The notes under the pieces: model-generated
What the model saw: only the letters and a program-made list of their open reading frames with translations
What the model was told of the DNA's origin: nothing
Databases searched by the model: none
Shown here: one piece after another, positions 17,616 to 25,839 of the stretch
Layout of the letters: each line of letters starts with the position of its first letter
Numbering within the stretch: the stretch's first letter is position 1
Source of the DNA: JAGTRP01 sp035255045
GTDB taxonomy: Bacteria; Pseudomonadota; Gammaproteobacteria; Burkholderiales; Rhodocyclaceae
Assembly: GCA_035255045.1 (NCBI GenBank)
Contig: DATFAA010000007.1
Location: forward strand, 69,897-133,896
Length of the DNA: 64,000 nt
Direction of reading: 5' to 3'
Program-made: the position numbers and the translations under genes

Positions 17616-18473
17616 ATGACCCATGCCTTGGCGCTTCCCATCCCTTCGGCGGTCGGCAACATCGATGCCTATATCCAGGCGGCGAACCGTTTTCCGATGC
17701 TGTCCGAAGTCGAGGAGACCCGGCTGGCGAAACGTCTCCGCGACGAGGGCGACCTCGAAGCGGCGCGCCAGTTGGTCCTGTCGCACCTTCGCCTGGTCAT
17801 TTCCATCGCCCGGGGTTACCTGGGCTACGGCCTGCCCCACGCCGACCTCATCCAGGAAGGCAACATCGGCCTCATGAAGGCGGTCAAGCGCTTCGACCCG
17901 GATCGGGGCGTGCGCCTGGTCTCCTTCGCCATCCACTGGATCAAGGCCGAGATCCACGAATACATCCTGAAGAACTGGCGCCTGGTCAAGGTGGCCACCA
18001 CCAAGGCCCAGCGCAAGCTCTTCTTCAACCTACGCAGCCTCAAGAACGACTACGAGGGCACCGAGAGCCTGTCCGGCACCCAGGCCGCCGAAGTGGCCAA
18101 GCGCCTCGGTGTCAAGGCCGAGGAAGTGGTGGAGATGGAAACCCGCCTCACCGGCCGCGACCTGGCCCTGGAAGGCAGCCCGGAGGACGGCGAGGACAGC
18201 TACAACCCCATCGACTACCTGGCCGACAGCCGCTACGAGCCGACCCGGATGCTGGAGAACAAGGCCTGGGCCTGGCTCCAGAACGAAGGCCTGAGGAGCG
18301 CCCTGGACAGCCTCGACCCGCGCAGCCGCCGGATCGTCGAGGCCCGCTGGCTCCATGACGGCGAAGCCGCCACCCTGCACGAGCTGGCGGACGAATTCGC
18401 CGTTTCGGCCGAGCGCATCCGCCAGATCGAGGCCAAGGCCCTGCAGAAGATGCGCGGAGTCCTGGCAACCTGA
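17616..18473 (+). CDS. rpoH: RNA polymerase sigma-32 (heat-shock sigma factor)
   Basis: Directs RNA polymerase to heat-shock promoters. The 285-residue protein has sigma-70 region 2 (SHLRLVISIARGYLGYG, then DLIQEGNIGLMKAVKRFDP), the RpoH box in the 2.4-3 linker (KAQRKLFFNLR) and a region 4 helix-turn-helix at the C-terminus (TLHELADEFAVSAERIRQIE). The ATG at 17616 follows GGAGGA at 17601-17606; the open frame upstream is not part of the protein. Expression is probably repressed by HrcA through the CIRCE element upstream, which would couple the two heat-shock regulators. A terminator follows. Confidence 0.96.
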   Translation: MTHALALPIPSAVGNIDAYIQAANRFPMLSEVEETRLAKRLRDEGDLEAARQLVLSHLRLVISIARGYLGYGLPHADLIQEGNIGLMKAVKRFDPDRGVRLVSFAIHWIKAEIHEYILKNWRLVKVATTKAQRKLFFNLRSLKNDYEGTESLSGTQAAEVAKRLGVKAEEVVEMETRLTGRDLALEGSPEDGEDSYNPIDYLADSRYEPTRMLENKAWAWLQNEGLRSALDSLDPRSRRIVEARWLHDGEAATLHELADEFAVSAERIRQIEAKALQKMRGVLAT

Positions 18474-18497
18474 GGGTTGCCCTCCCCAGATAGACCA

Positions 18498-18526
18498 ACG
18501 GCCGGTTTCCCCGGCCGTTTTTCTTT
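18498..18526. terminator. Intrinsic terminator after rpoH
   Basis: ACGGCCGG (18498-18505), a 5-base loop and CCGGCCGT (18511-18518) form a perfect 8-bp stem followed by TTTTTCTTT on the plus strand. It lies between the convergent rpoH and sco genes. Confidence 0.9.
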
Positions 18527-18529
18527 GGC

Positions 18530-19144
18530 CTAGCGCCCGGCCAGCAGCACCCTCAGGTCGGCGGCGACGTCCGCCGCCGGGGTGGCGTCGGACACCAGCA
18601 GCCGCAGGCGGCCGGCCGGATCGAAGACATAGGCCCCGGCCGTGTGGTCCAGGACGTAGCCCATGCCGCCGCCCACCTCCTTCTTGGCGCTGAAGATGCG
18701 GAATTCCTTGGCCACCGCGTCAGTGGTCGGCCGGTCGCCGTAGAGGCCGATGAAGCTGGGGTCGAACCAGGGCACGAAATCCTTCAGGCGGGCCGCCGTG
18801 TCCCGCTCCGGGTCCAGGGTCACGAACAGGACCTGGACCTTCTGGGCATCCGGCCCCAGGGACTTCATCACCTCGGCGAACTTGGCCAGGGTGGTGGGGC
18901 AGACATCCGGGCAGGCGGTGTAGCCGAAGAAGAGCACCACCGCCTTGCCCCGGAAATCCTCCAGGTGGCGCGGCCGGCCGTTGTGGTCGGTGAGATCCAG
19001 GCGCTGCCCGAAGCTCACGCCGGTGATGTCGGTGCTGTGGAAGGCCGGGGCCTGCCGGTCGCAGGCCGCCAGCATCATGACCAGCGAAAGTAAAAGAATG
19101 CGGAACAAATACGAACTCCCGGAACCATTGCAGTGATTCATCAT
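18530..19144 (-). CDS. sco: SCO1/SenC copper chaperone for cytochrome oxidase
   Basis: Membrane-anchored periplasmic protein that helps build the CuA centre of cytochrome c oxidase. The 204-residue protein begins with a signal/anchor ending in a lipobox-like LAAC. It carries the CPDVC copper-binding motif in a thioredoxin-like fold (FFGYTACPDVCPTTLAKF) and the conserved distal histidine in LDHTAGAYVFDP. It is transcribed divergently from coxB of the first caa3 locus with only 38 bases between the starts, consistent with joint control. A downstream in-frame start close to the signal helix is possible. Confidence 0.92.
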   Translation of the reverse strand: MMNHCNGSGSSYLFRILLLSLVMMLAACDRQAPAFHSTDITGVSFGQRLDLTDHNGRPRHLEDFRGKAVVLFFGYTACPDVCPTTLAKFAEVMKSLGPDAQKVQVLFVTLDPERDTAARLKDFVPWFDPSFIGLYGDRPTTDAVAKEFRIFSAKKEVGGGMGYVLDHTAGAYVFDPAGRLRLLVSDATPAADVAADLRVLLAGR

Positions 19145-19182
19145 TCTTAGCCAGTAACAAGCTCGTCACAAGGGAGGACAGC

Positions 19183-20373
19183 ATGGTCGACTGCGCCGAA
19201 GATATTCCAAAGCCCGCCGCCGTTTGGCGACGGGCCCTGCCAATCGCCCTGCTGGCCGCGTCCGCCGGCGCCTTCGCCGACTTCACCTGGAATTTCCCGG
19301 AACCGGTCACTCCAGTCGCCCATGAGACACTGAAAATCCACAATGAATTCATGATCATCATCACCGTGCTGTTCACGGTGGTGTTCGCGATCATGATCTA
19401 TTCCATGGTCAAGCACCGCAGGAGCAGCGGGCACCAGGCCGCCAGGTTTTCCGGCCCGCGGGGTGCCCTGCAGTGGTTCTGGGTCCTGGTGCCCTTCGCC
19501 ATCCTGCTCTTCATCGACTTCATCCTCATGGGCATCCCGGCGGTCCATGCCCTCATGGAGATGGAGGACACCCAGAGCCGGGCCGACATGGTCCTCAAGG
19601 TCACCGGCATGCAGTGGAAGTGGCAGTACGAGTACCCGGACTCGGAAATCAAGTTCGTCAGCAACCTCACCACGCCCGCCGACCAGATCGCCAACGCCGA
19701 CCCCAAGGGGGAAAACTACCTCCTCGAGGTGGACAACCCGGTGGTGCTGCCGGTGGGCAAGAAGGTGCGGGTGCTGCTCACCTCCACCGACGTCATCCAC
19801 ACCTGGTGGGTGCCCCAGTTCGGCGTCAAGCGCGACGCCATCCCCGGCTTCCTGCGGGAAACCTGGCTCAAGATCGACCAGCCGGGAACCTACCGGGGCC
19901 AGTGCGCCGAACTGTGCGGCAAGGGCCACGGTTTCATGCCGGTAGTGGTGGAGGCGGTGCCCGAGGCCGACTACCTGGCCTGGGTGGAGAAGCGCAAGTC
20001 CATGCAGCAGGCCGCCGCCAGCGCGGGGGACCGCACCTGGAGCAAGGACGAGCTCATGGCCAAGGGCAAGGAGGTCTACGACAAGATCTGCGCCACCTGC
20101 CACCAGCCCGACGGCAAGGGCCTGCCCGGCGCCTTCCCGGCCATCGCCGGCAGCAAGGTGGTCAATCAGGCCCTGTTCGGGGCCGACGGCAAGCCGGCCA
20201 GGGACAGCCATGTGGACCGGGTGATGAACGGCAAGCCCGGTACCGCCATGCAGGCCTTCAAGACCACCCTGAACGACGTGGAGCTGGCCGGCGTCATCAC
20301 CTTCCAGCGCAACAGCTTCGGCAACCAGCAGGGCGACATGATCCAGCCCGCCCAGATCAAGGCCCTACGGTAG
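19183..20373 (+). CDS. coxB: caa3-type cytochrome c oxidase subunit II, locus 1
   Basis: Electron-entry subunit of an A-family oxidase, 396 residues. It has a signal-like N-terminus, two membrane helices (about 50-75 and 95-120) and a cupredoxin domain with the CuA site CAELCGKGHGFM (C241, C245, H249, M252). A C-terminal cytochrome c domain with CATCH (C303, C306, H307) makes it caa3-type. The start at 19183 follows GGGAGGA. It is the first gene of coxB-coxA-ctaG-coxC and faces sco. About 10 kb downstream, coxB of locus 2 has the same architecture. Confidence 0.94.
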   Translation: MVDCAEDIPKPAAVWRRALPIALLAASAGAFADFTWNFPEPVTPVAHETLKIHNEFMIIITVLFTVVFAIMIYSMVKHRRSSGHQAARFSGPRGALQWFWVLVPFAILLFIDFILMGIPAVHALMEMEDTQSRADMVLKVTGMQWKWQYEYPDSEIKFVSNLTTPADQIANADPKGENYLLEVDNPVVLPVGKKVRVLLTSTDVIHTWWVPQFGVKRDAIPGFLRETWLKIDQPGTYRGQCAELCGKGHGFMPVVVEAVPEADYLAWVEKRKSMQQAAASAGDRTWSKDELMAKGKEVYDKICATCHQPDGKGLPGAFPAIAGSKVVNQALFGADGKPARDSHVDRVMNGKPGTAMQAFKTTLNDVELAGVITFQRNSFGNQQGDMIQPAQIKALR

Positions 20374-20382
20374 GAGAAACCC

Positions 20383-21978
20383 ATGGATATCGCCACCCGC
20401 CATCCTGCCGAGCAGCACGCTGCCCATCCCGCGGGCCTGCTGCGCTGGCTGACCACCACCAACCACAAGGAGATCGGCACCCTCTACCTGTCCTTCTCCC
20501 TGGTCATGTTCTTCGTCGGCGGCCTGATGATCCTGGCGGTGCGGGCCGAGCTCTTCCAGCCCGGCCTCCAGCTCATGCGGCCCGAACTGTTCAACCAGCT
20601 CATCGGGGTGCACGCCCTGGTCATGATCTTCGCCGCCCTCATGCCGGCAGCGACCGGGTTCGCCAACTGGATGATCCCCCTCATGATCGGCGCCCCGGAC
20701 ATGGCCCTGCCCCGGCTCAACAACTGGGGCTTCTGGCTCCTGCCCCCGGCCGCCCTGCTCCTCACCATGCCCTTCGTGCTGGCCTTCTTCGGAGTCGGCT
20801 CCGGCGCCATCGACACCGGCTGGACCTTCTACGCGCCGCTCTCCATCCAGGGGGGCATGGGCATCGACTTCGCCATCTTCGCGGTGCACCTCCTGGGCAT
20901 CTCGTCGATCATGGGGTCGATCAACATCATCGCCACCATCTTCAACCTGCGGGCGCCGGGGATGACCCTCATGAAGATGCCCCTCTTCGCCTGGGGCTGG
21001 CTCATCACCGCCTTTCTCCTCATCGCCACCATCCCGGTGCTGGCCGGCGCGGTCACCATGCTGCTCACCGACCGTCACTTCGGCACCCATTTCTTCAAGG
21101 CAGCCGGGGGCGGCGACCCCATCCTCTTCCAGCACCTCTTCTGGTTCTTCGGCCACCCGGAGGTATACATCCTGCTGCTGCCGGTGTGGGGCCTCATCCC
21201 CCACATCCTCTCGGCCTTCACCCGCAAGCCCATTTACGGCTACAAGGCCCAGGTCTGGTCCTTCGTCGCCATCGGCGTGCTGTCGGTCATCGTCTGGGCC
21301 CACCACTTCTTCACCGCCGGCATGCCGGTGCCGGCGCTGATCTATTTCATGTTCAGCACCATGTCCATCTCCCTGCCCCTGGCGGTGCTGTTCTTCTGCT
21401 GGATCGCCACCATGTGGCGGGGCTCCATGAGCTTCGAGACCCCCATGCTCTTCGCCGTCGGCTTCATCGTCCTCTTCGGCATCGCCGGGCTCACCGGCCT
21501 GGTGCTGGCCGACGTGGCGGCCGACGCCCAGTACCACCACAGCTATTTCGTGGTCGCCCACTTCCACTACGCCCTCTTCGCCGGCGGCATCATGGGCGTA
21601 ATGGCCGGGGTCTATTACTGGCTGCCCAAGTGGACCGGCCGCATGTACAGCGAGACCCTGGGCAAGTGGCATTTCTGGCTGACGGTGGTCTCCTTCAACC
21701 TCACCTTCATGCCCCAGTTCTTCCTCGGTCTGGCCGGCATGCCCCGCCGCATCCCCGACTACGCCCTGCAGTTCGCCGAATTCAACGCCATCTCCACGGT
21801 GGGCGCCTTCATCCTGGGATTGAGCCAGCTGCTCTTCGCCTGGAACGTCGTCCAGTGCATGCGCGGCAGCGGCCAGCGGGCGGAATCCCGGGTCTGGGAA
21901 GGCGCCCAGGGGCTGGAGTGGGAACTGCCGTCGCCCCCGCCCCATCACACCTGGGAAGTCCAGCCTGAAGTGAAATGA
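20383..21978 (+). CDS. coxA: Cytochrome c oxidase subunit I, locus 1 (K-channel lysine missing)
   Basis: Catalytic subunit of an A-family heme-copper oxidase, 531 residues and about 12 helices. It keeps the D-channel entry and asparagines (GAPDMALPRLNN), the active-site GHPEVY with Glu and cross-linked Tyr, CuB histidines WAHHFF and heme ligands VVAHFHY. However, the segment usually reading PTGxKxFxW is PLAVLFFCW here, so L336 replaces the conserved K-channel lysine and L333 the threonine. The usual His-Asp next to the heme a3 ligand is His-His (H385-H386). The second subunit I gene at 29166 keeps the lysine. All membrane helices and cofactor ligands look intact, so it is not an obvious pseudogene. 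Confidence 0.94.
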   Translation: MDIATRHPAEQHAAHPAGLLRWLTTTNHKEIGTLYLSFSLVMFFVGGLMILAVRAELFQPGLQLMRPELFNQLIGVHALVMIFAALMPAATGFANWMIPLMIGAPDMALPRLNNWGFWLLPPAALLLTMPFVLAFFGVGSGAIDTGWTFYAPLSIQGGMGIDFAIFAVHLLGISSIMGSINIIATIFNLRAPGMTLMKMPLFAWGWLITAFLLIATIPVLAGAVTMLLTDRHFGTHFFKAAGGGDPILFQHLFWFFGHPEVYILLLPVWGLIPHILSAFTRKPIYGYKAQVWSFVAIGVLSVIVWAHHFFTAGMPVPALIYFMFSTMSISLPLAVLFFCWIATMWRGSMSFETPMLFAVGFIVLFGIAGLTGLVLADVAADAQYHHSYFVVAHFHYALFAGGIMGVMAGVYYWLPKWTGRMYSETLGKWHFWLTVVSFNLTFMPQFFLGLAGMPRRIPDYALQFAEFNAISTVGAFILGLSQLLFAWNVVQCMRGSGQRAESRVWEGAQGLEWELPSPPPHHTWEVQPEVK

Positions 21979-22562
21979 ACCCCACCCCGTCCATGGCCTC
22001 CCCTTCCCCCGAGCCGCCGTCCACCCGCCGGCTGGTGGTGCGGCTGCTGCTGGTGGTGGCCGCCGCCTTCGCCTTCGGCTGGGCCATGGTCCCCTTCTAC
22101 GACGTGCTGTGCCGGGTCACCGGCCTCAACGGCAAGACGCCGGGCTTCCAGGCCGGCGGCCTGGCCGGCGCCGAGGCCGCGTCGCGCATCGACCCGACCC
22201 GGACGGTAACGGTGGAATTCACCGGCACCGTGATGCCCGGCCTGCCCTGGGACATGCGGCCCCTCACCGCCAGCGTGGACCTCCATCCGGGCGAACTGCA
22301 GCAGGTGAAGTACCTGGTGCGCAACACCTCGGACCACACCATCGTCGGCCAGGCCATCCCCAGCGTCAGCCCGGGCCAAGCCGCCCAGTATTTCCACAAG
22401 CTGGACTGCTTCTGCTTCCGCCAGCAGACCCTGGCCCCCGGCGAATCCCGGGAGATGCCGCTGACCTTCATCGTCAAGCCGGAAATCGACCGGGACATCC
22501 GCCAGATCACCTTGTCCTACGCCTTCTTCAACATCGAAGAACCCCGCCGGGAGGCCCGATGA
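21975..22562 (+). CDS. ctaG: Cytochrome c oxidase assembly protein CtaG/Cox11
   Basis: Delivers copper to the CuB site of subunit I. The 195-residue protein has one N-terminal membrane helix (about residues 15-36) ending in the typical MVPFYDVLCRVTGLNGKT. The periplasmic beta domain contains the copper motif CFCFRQQ (C-x-C) and ends with ITLSYAFF. It overlaps coxA by 4 bases and coxC by 4 bases, so the genes are translationally coupled. It is the only ctaG in the window and may serve both caa3 loci. Confidence 0.94.
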   Translation: MNPTPSMASPSPEPPSTRRLVVRLLLVVAAAFAFGWAMVPFYDVLCRVTGLNGKTPGFQAGGLAGAEAASRIDPTRTVTVEFTGTVMPGLPWDMRPLTASVDLHPGELQQVKYLVRNTSDHTIVGQAIPSVSPGQAAQYFHKLDCFCFRQQTLAPGESREMPLTFIVKPEIDRDIRQITLSYAFFNIEEPRREAR

Positions 22563-23425
22563 ACCACCCCACCCCCACCGTTGGCCGGCAGTACTACGTA
22601 CCCCAGCCCACCCTCTACCCCTTCCTGCTCTCGGGCAGCCTGTTCCTCCTGGTCCTGGGGTTCATCCAGGCCATCAACGGCTTCGGCGCCGGGCGCTGGT
22701 TCATGGGCGCGGGTATCGCCGTCATCCTGTACGTCCTCTACCGCTGGTTCGGCCGGGTGGTGGCGGAATCCCAGGCCGGCGCCTACCGGGAATGGGAGGA
22801 CCAGTCCTTCCGCTACGGCATGGTCTGGTTCATCGCCTCCGAGGTGGCCTTCTTCACCGCCTTCTTCGGCGCCCTCTTCTACCTGCGGGTGATATCCGTC
22901 CCCGCCCTCGGGGACATGGCAGCCGCCCACGGCGTGACCCTGTGGCCGGGCTTCCAGGGCTCCTGGCCCAGCGGCGGCCCCGAGGGGGTGCGCTTCACCC
23001 CCATGGGGGCCTGGGGCATCCCGGCCATCAACACCGCCCTCCTGCTGTCCTCCGGCGCCACCCTGACCTGGGCCCACTGGGGCATCCTGAAGGGCAACCG
23101 GACCCGTCTCAACCTGGGGATGGCGGCCACCGTCCTCCTCGGCCTCGCCTTCATCGCACTGCAGGCCTACGAATACCACCACGCCTACACCGAGCTGGGC
23201 CTCACCCTCGGGGCCGGCGCCTACGGTGCCACCTTCTTCATGCTTACAGGCTTCCATGGCTTCCACGTCACCCTGGGTGTGATCATGCTGACGGTGGTGC
23301 TGGGCCGCTGCCTGAAGGGGCATTTCACCCCGGAGAGCCACTTCGCCTTCGAAGGGGTGGCCTGGTACTGGCACTTCGTGGATGTGGTCTGGCTGCTCCT
23401 CTTCCTGTTCGTCTACTGGATGTAG
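22559..23425 (+). CDS. coxC: Cytochrome c oxidase subunit III, locus 1
   Basis: Non-catalytic membrane subunit that stabilises proton uptake through the D-channel. The 288-residue protein has seven expected helices, with RYGMVWFIASEVAFFTAFFGA, AINTALLLSSGATLTWAH, TGFHGFHVTLG and the ending WYWHFVDVVWLLLFLFVYW typical of subunit III. The ATG at 22559 overlaps the ctaG stop. A convergent twin-helix gene overlaps its last 13 bases. Confidence 0.94.
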   Translation: MNHPTPTVGRQYYVPQPTLYPFLLSGSLFLLVLGFIQAINGFGAGRWFMGAGIAVILYVLYRWFGRVVAESQAGAYREWEDQSFRYGMVWFIASEVAFFTAFFGALFYLRVISVPALGDMAAAHGVTLWPGFQGSWPSGGPEGVRFTPMGAWGIPAINTALLLSSGATLTWAHWGILKGNRTRLNLGMAATVLLGLAFIALQAYEYHHAYTELGLTLGAGAYGATFFMLTGFHGFHVTLGVIMLTVVLGRCLKGHFTPESHFAFEGVAWYWHFVDVVWLLLFLFVYWM

Positions 23426-23613
23426 CCGGGGATGAGCCCGAAGCGGAAGGCCACCAGCAGCATGACGAAGAGCCCGATGGAGAGGCCGATGCGCAGGGTC
23501 AGCGCCCGCACCGTGCGATCGCTGGCGCCCCGGTCCCGGTAGAGGAAGAAGAGTCCGGAGAAGAGGCTGCCGACGATGGCTAACAGCATCAGAATGACTA
23601 AGGGCTTGATCAT
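23413..23613 (-). CDS. Twin transmembrane protein (DUF2909 family)
   Basis: A 66-residue protein made almost entirely of two hydrophobic helices separated by a charged loop (LYRDRGASDRTVRAL). Proteins of this type recur between coxC and surf1 in betaproteobacterial oxidase clusters (recalled, not checked), so a role in oxidase biogenesis is possible but unproven. It is transcribed against its neighbours and overlaps coxC by 13 bases. The start is the ATG complementary to 23611-23613; a longer upstream frame lies antisense to surf1. Confidence 0.75.
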   Translation of the reverse strand: MIKPLVILMLLAIVGSLFSGLFFLYRDRGASDRTVRALTLRIGLSIGLFVMLLVAFRFGLIPGYIQ

Positions 23614-23674
23614 GGCTGCATCCTCCAGGGGCCGGCGGAAAATACAGTATGCGCGCCACGCCCCGGCCGCGGCA

Positions 23675-24391
23675 ATGAATCCGATGCTGTACTCCCGCCG
23701 GCGGGTGGCCCTCTGGGGCGGGCTGCTGCTTCTCGCCCTGCTGCCGGCCTTCATCTCCCTCGGCCTCTGGCAGTGGAACAAGGGCCAGGCCAAGCTGGCC
23801 CGCCAGGCCGAACTGGACGCCCTGAGCCGCGGCCCGGCCCTGGCCATGCCCATGGAAGCGGCCAGCCCGGAATCCCTGCGCCACCGCCGCTTCGCCCTGC
23901 AAGGGGAGTTCGACCCGGCCCGCCAGATCCTCATCGACAACCGGGTCCAGCAGGGGCAGGCCGGCTACTACGTGGTCACACCCCTGAAGCTCGCCGGTTC
24001 CGACCTGCGGGTCCTGGTCAACCGGGGCTGGGTGCAGGCCCCCGCCGACCACCGCCGGGTACCGGAAGTGCTGCCGCCGACCGGCCCCGTCTCCATCACC
24101 GGCGTCGCCATTGTCCCGGCGGAGCGTTTCTTCACCCTCGCCCCAGCCCCCGCCGCCGGCTGGGAGCCGGTCTGGCAGAACCTGGACCTGCAGCGCTTCC
24201 GGGCCGGCGTGCCCTATGCGCTGCAGCCGGTGGTGATCCAACTCGATCCCGACTCGCCGGGCGGCTACGGGCGGGACTGGCCCCGGCCCGAAGAGGGCGC
24301 CGACCACAACCTGGGCTACGCCATGCAGTGGTTCGGCTTCGCTGTCGCCAGCCTGGCCATCTGGCTCTACTTCCTGGTACGACGCCCATGA
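23675..24391 (+). CDS. SURF1-family cytochrome oxidase assembly protein
   Basis: Inner-membrane protein helping heme a insertion into subunit I. The 238-residue protein has two helices, one near each end (about residues 9-28 and 215-235), bracketing a periplasmic domain. SURF1 hallmarks include SLGLWQWNKGQAK, RHRRFALQGEF, VLVNRGWVQ and the C-terminal NLGYAMQWFGFA. The ATG at 23675 (MNPMLYSRRR) is preferred over more upstream starts because it leads directly into the first helix. It overlaps the next gene by 4 bases. Confidence 0.92.
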   Translation: MNPMLYSRRRVALWGGLLLLALLPAFISLGLWQWNKGQAKLARQAELDALSRGPALAMPMEAASPESLRHRRFALQGEFDPARQILIDNRVQQGQAGYYVVTPLKLAGSDLRVLVNRGWVQAPADHRRVPEVLPPTGPVSITGVAIVPAERFFTLAPAPAAGWEPVWQNLDLQRFRAGVPYALQPVVIQLDPDSPGGYGRDWPRPEEGADHNLGYAMQWFGFAVASLAIWLYFLVRRP

Positions 24392-24903
24392 AACCGAAAC
24401 CCAGCTGGACCCTGTTCCTCATCTTCATGCTGCTGGCCCTGCCCTTCGTGGCCGGCACCGGACTCTACCTGGCCGGCTGGCGCCCGAGCGGCACGGTCAA
24501 CCACGGCGTCCTCATAAAGCCGCCGACCACCCTCGCCAGCCCCGGCGACTGGGAAGGAAAGTGGTCGCTGCTGCTGGTCCACGACGGCCCCTGCGGCGCC
24601 CCCTGCGCCCAGAAGCTCGATGAGCTGCGCCGGGTGCGCATTTCCCTGGGCCAGCAGATGGGCCGCACCCGCCTGGCCTGGATGGGCAAGTCCATCGATT
24701 CCGAGGCCGCCGACCTGAAGACCCTGGTGCCCGACCTGGCCATCATCGACATGCTGCCCCACGGCCTCGACAAGCTCGCCCCGGGCAGCGTCGTCCTGGT
24801 GGACCCCAACGGCCTGGCCATGATGCGCTACCCGCCGGGGGCCGACCCCAGGGGCCTGCGGGCCGACCTGGAGCGCCTGCTGAAGTACGTCTGGAGCGCC
24901 TGA
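24388..24903 (+). CDS. SCO-like transmembrane protein of the oxidase cluster
   Basis: A 171-residue protein with an N-terminal membrane helix (about 8-30) and a periplasmic domain of thioredoxin/SCO type. VHDGPCGAPCAQKL gives a CxxxC pair equivalent to the SCO copper motif, and VVLVDPNG matches the SCO core strand. However, the conserved distal histidine before that strand is not seen (KLAPGSVV instead). It overlaps surf1 by 4 bases and is followed 24 bases later by ctaB. It probably helps cofactor delivery or thiol redox control during oxidase assembly; this is inference. Confidence 0.78.
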   Translation: MKPKPSWTLFLIFMLLALPFVAGTGLYLAGWRPSGTVNHGVLIKPPTTLASPGDWEGKWSLLLVHDGPCGAPCAQKLDELRRVRISLGQQMGRTRLAWMGKSIDSEAADLKTLVPDLAIIDMLPHGLDKLAPGSVVLVDPNGLAMMRYPPGADPRGLRADLERLLKYVWSA

Positions 24904-24927
24904 ACAACAACACCCAAGGAGAGGACC

Positions 24928-25839
24928 ATGCTAGCTGCCGCCCGCCCCACCCCCCCGGTGACCCGCCCCGCCACCCTCGGGCAGCACCTTGCCGCCTTCT
25001 TCCACCTCTGCAAACCCCGGGTCAACAGCCTCATCGTGTTCACGGCCATGATCGGCATGTTGCTCGCCACCCCGGACTTCCCGCCCCTGGCCCGCTTCGT
25101 CGTGGCTTCCCTGGGCATCGGCATGGTGGCCTGCGCCGCCGCCGCCATCAATTGCCTGGTGGAGCGCACGGTGGACTCCCTCATGGTGCGCACCCGCTGG
25201 CGGCCGACCGCCCGGGGCGAGGTGGGAACCGTGGAAACCCTGGGCCTTGCCATGCTCCTGGGGGGCGCCGGCCTCTGGCTCCTGCACGGCTTCATCAACG
25301 ACCTCACCATGTGGCTGACCCTCGCCACCTTCCTGGGCTACGCGGTGGTCTACACGGTGGTGCTGAAGCCGGCCACCCCCATGAATATCGTCATCGGCGG
25401 CGCCGCCGGGGCCATGCCACCGGTCCTCGGGTGGACGGCCATGACCGGCCATCTGGCGCCGGAACCCCTGGTCCTCTTCCTCATCATCTTCCTGTGGACT
25501 CCGCCCCACTTCTGGGCCCTGGCCTGCTACCGGCGGGAAGACTACGCCCGGGCGGGGCTGCCCATGCTGCCGGTGAGCCATGGCGTCCGGTTCACCTGCG
25601 ACCACATTCTGCTCTATACAGTCATGCTGGCCGCCGCCAGCCTCATCCCGGTGTCCCTGGGCATGAGCGGCTGGTTTTACCTGGCCGCCGTCAGCGCCAT
25701 CGACATCGGCTTCCTGGCCCTCGCCGCGGCCCTGCGGCGCAACTACAGCGACGCCCTGGCCCGGCGCACCTTCCGCTATTCCATCCTCTACCTCACCCTG
25801 CTGTTCGCCGCCCTCTTCGCCGACCGGGCCTTCCAATGA
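24928..25839 (+). CDS. ctaB: Protoheme IX farnesyltransferase (heme O synthase)
   Basis: UbiA-family prenyltransferase converting heme B to heme O, the first step to heme A. It has 303 residues and about nine helices. The first aspartate-rich region appears as NCLVERTVDSLMVRTRWRP, with Glu where many homologues have Asp; I recall this as common in betaproteobacteria. The second region includes LWTPPHFWALA. The ATG at 24928 follows AAGGAGAGG. It overlaps ctaA by 4 bases, so both heme A steps are coupled. Confidence 0.95.
   Translation: MLAAARPTPPVTRPATLGQHLAAFFHLCKPRVNSLIVFTAMIGMLLATPDFPPLARFVVASLGIGMVACAAAAINCLVERTVDSLMVRTRWRPTARGEVGTVETLGLAMLLGGAGLWLLHGFINDLTMWLTLATFLGYAVVYTVVLKPATPMNIVIGGAAGAMPPVLGWTAMTGHLAPEPLVLFLIIFLWTPPHFWALACYRREDYARAGLPMLPVSHGVRFTCDHILLYTVMLAAASLIPVSLGMSGWFYLAAVSAIDIGFLALAAALRRNYSDALARRTFRYSILYLTLLFAALFADRAFQ

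Noticed and set aside
20365..21948. Long open frame on the minus strand across coxA, and similar long antisense frames over nadA, the ctaG-surf1 region and coxA of locus 2
   Set aside because: They are His/Gly/Glu/Gln-rich shadow frames typical of high-GC DNA, lack domains or ribosome sites, and lie opposite clearly conserved proteins.
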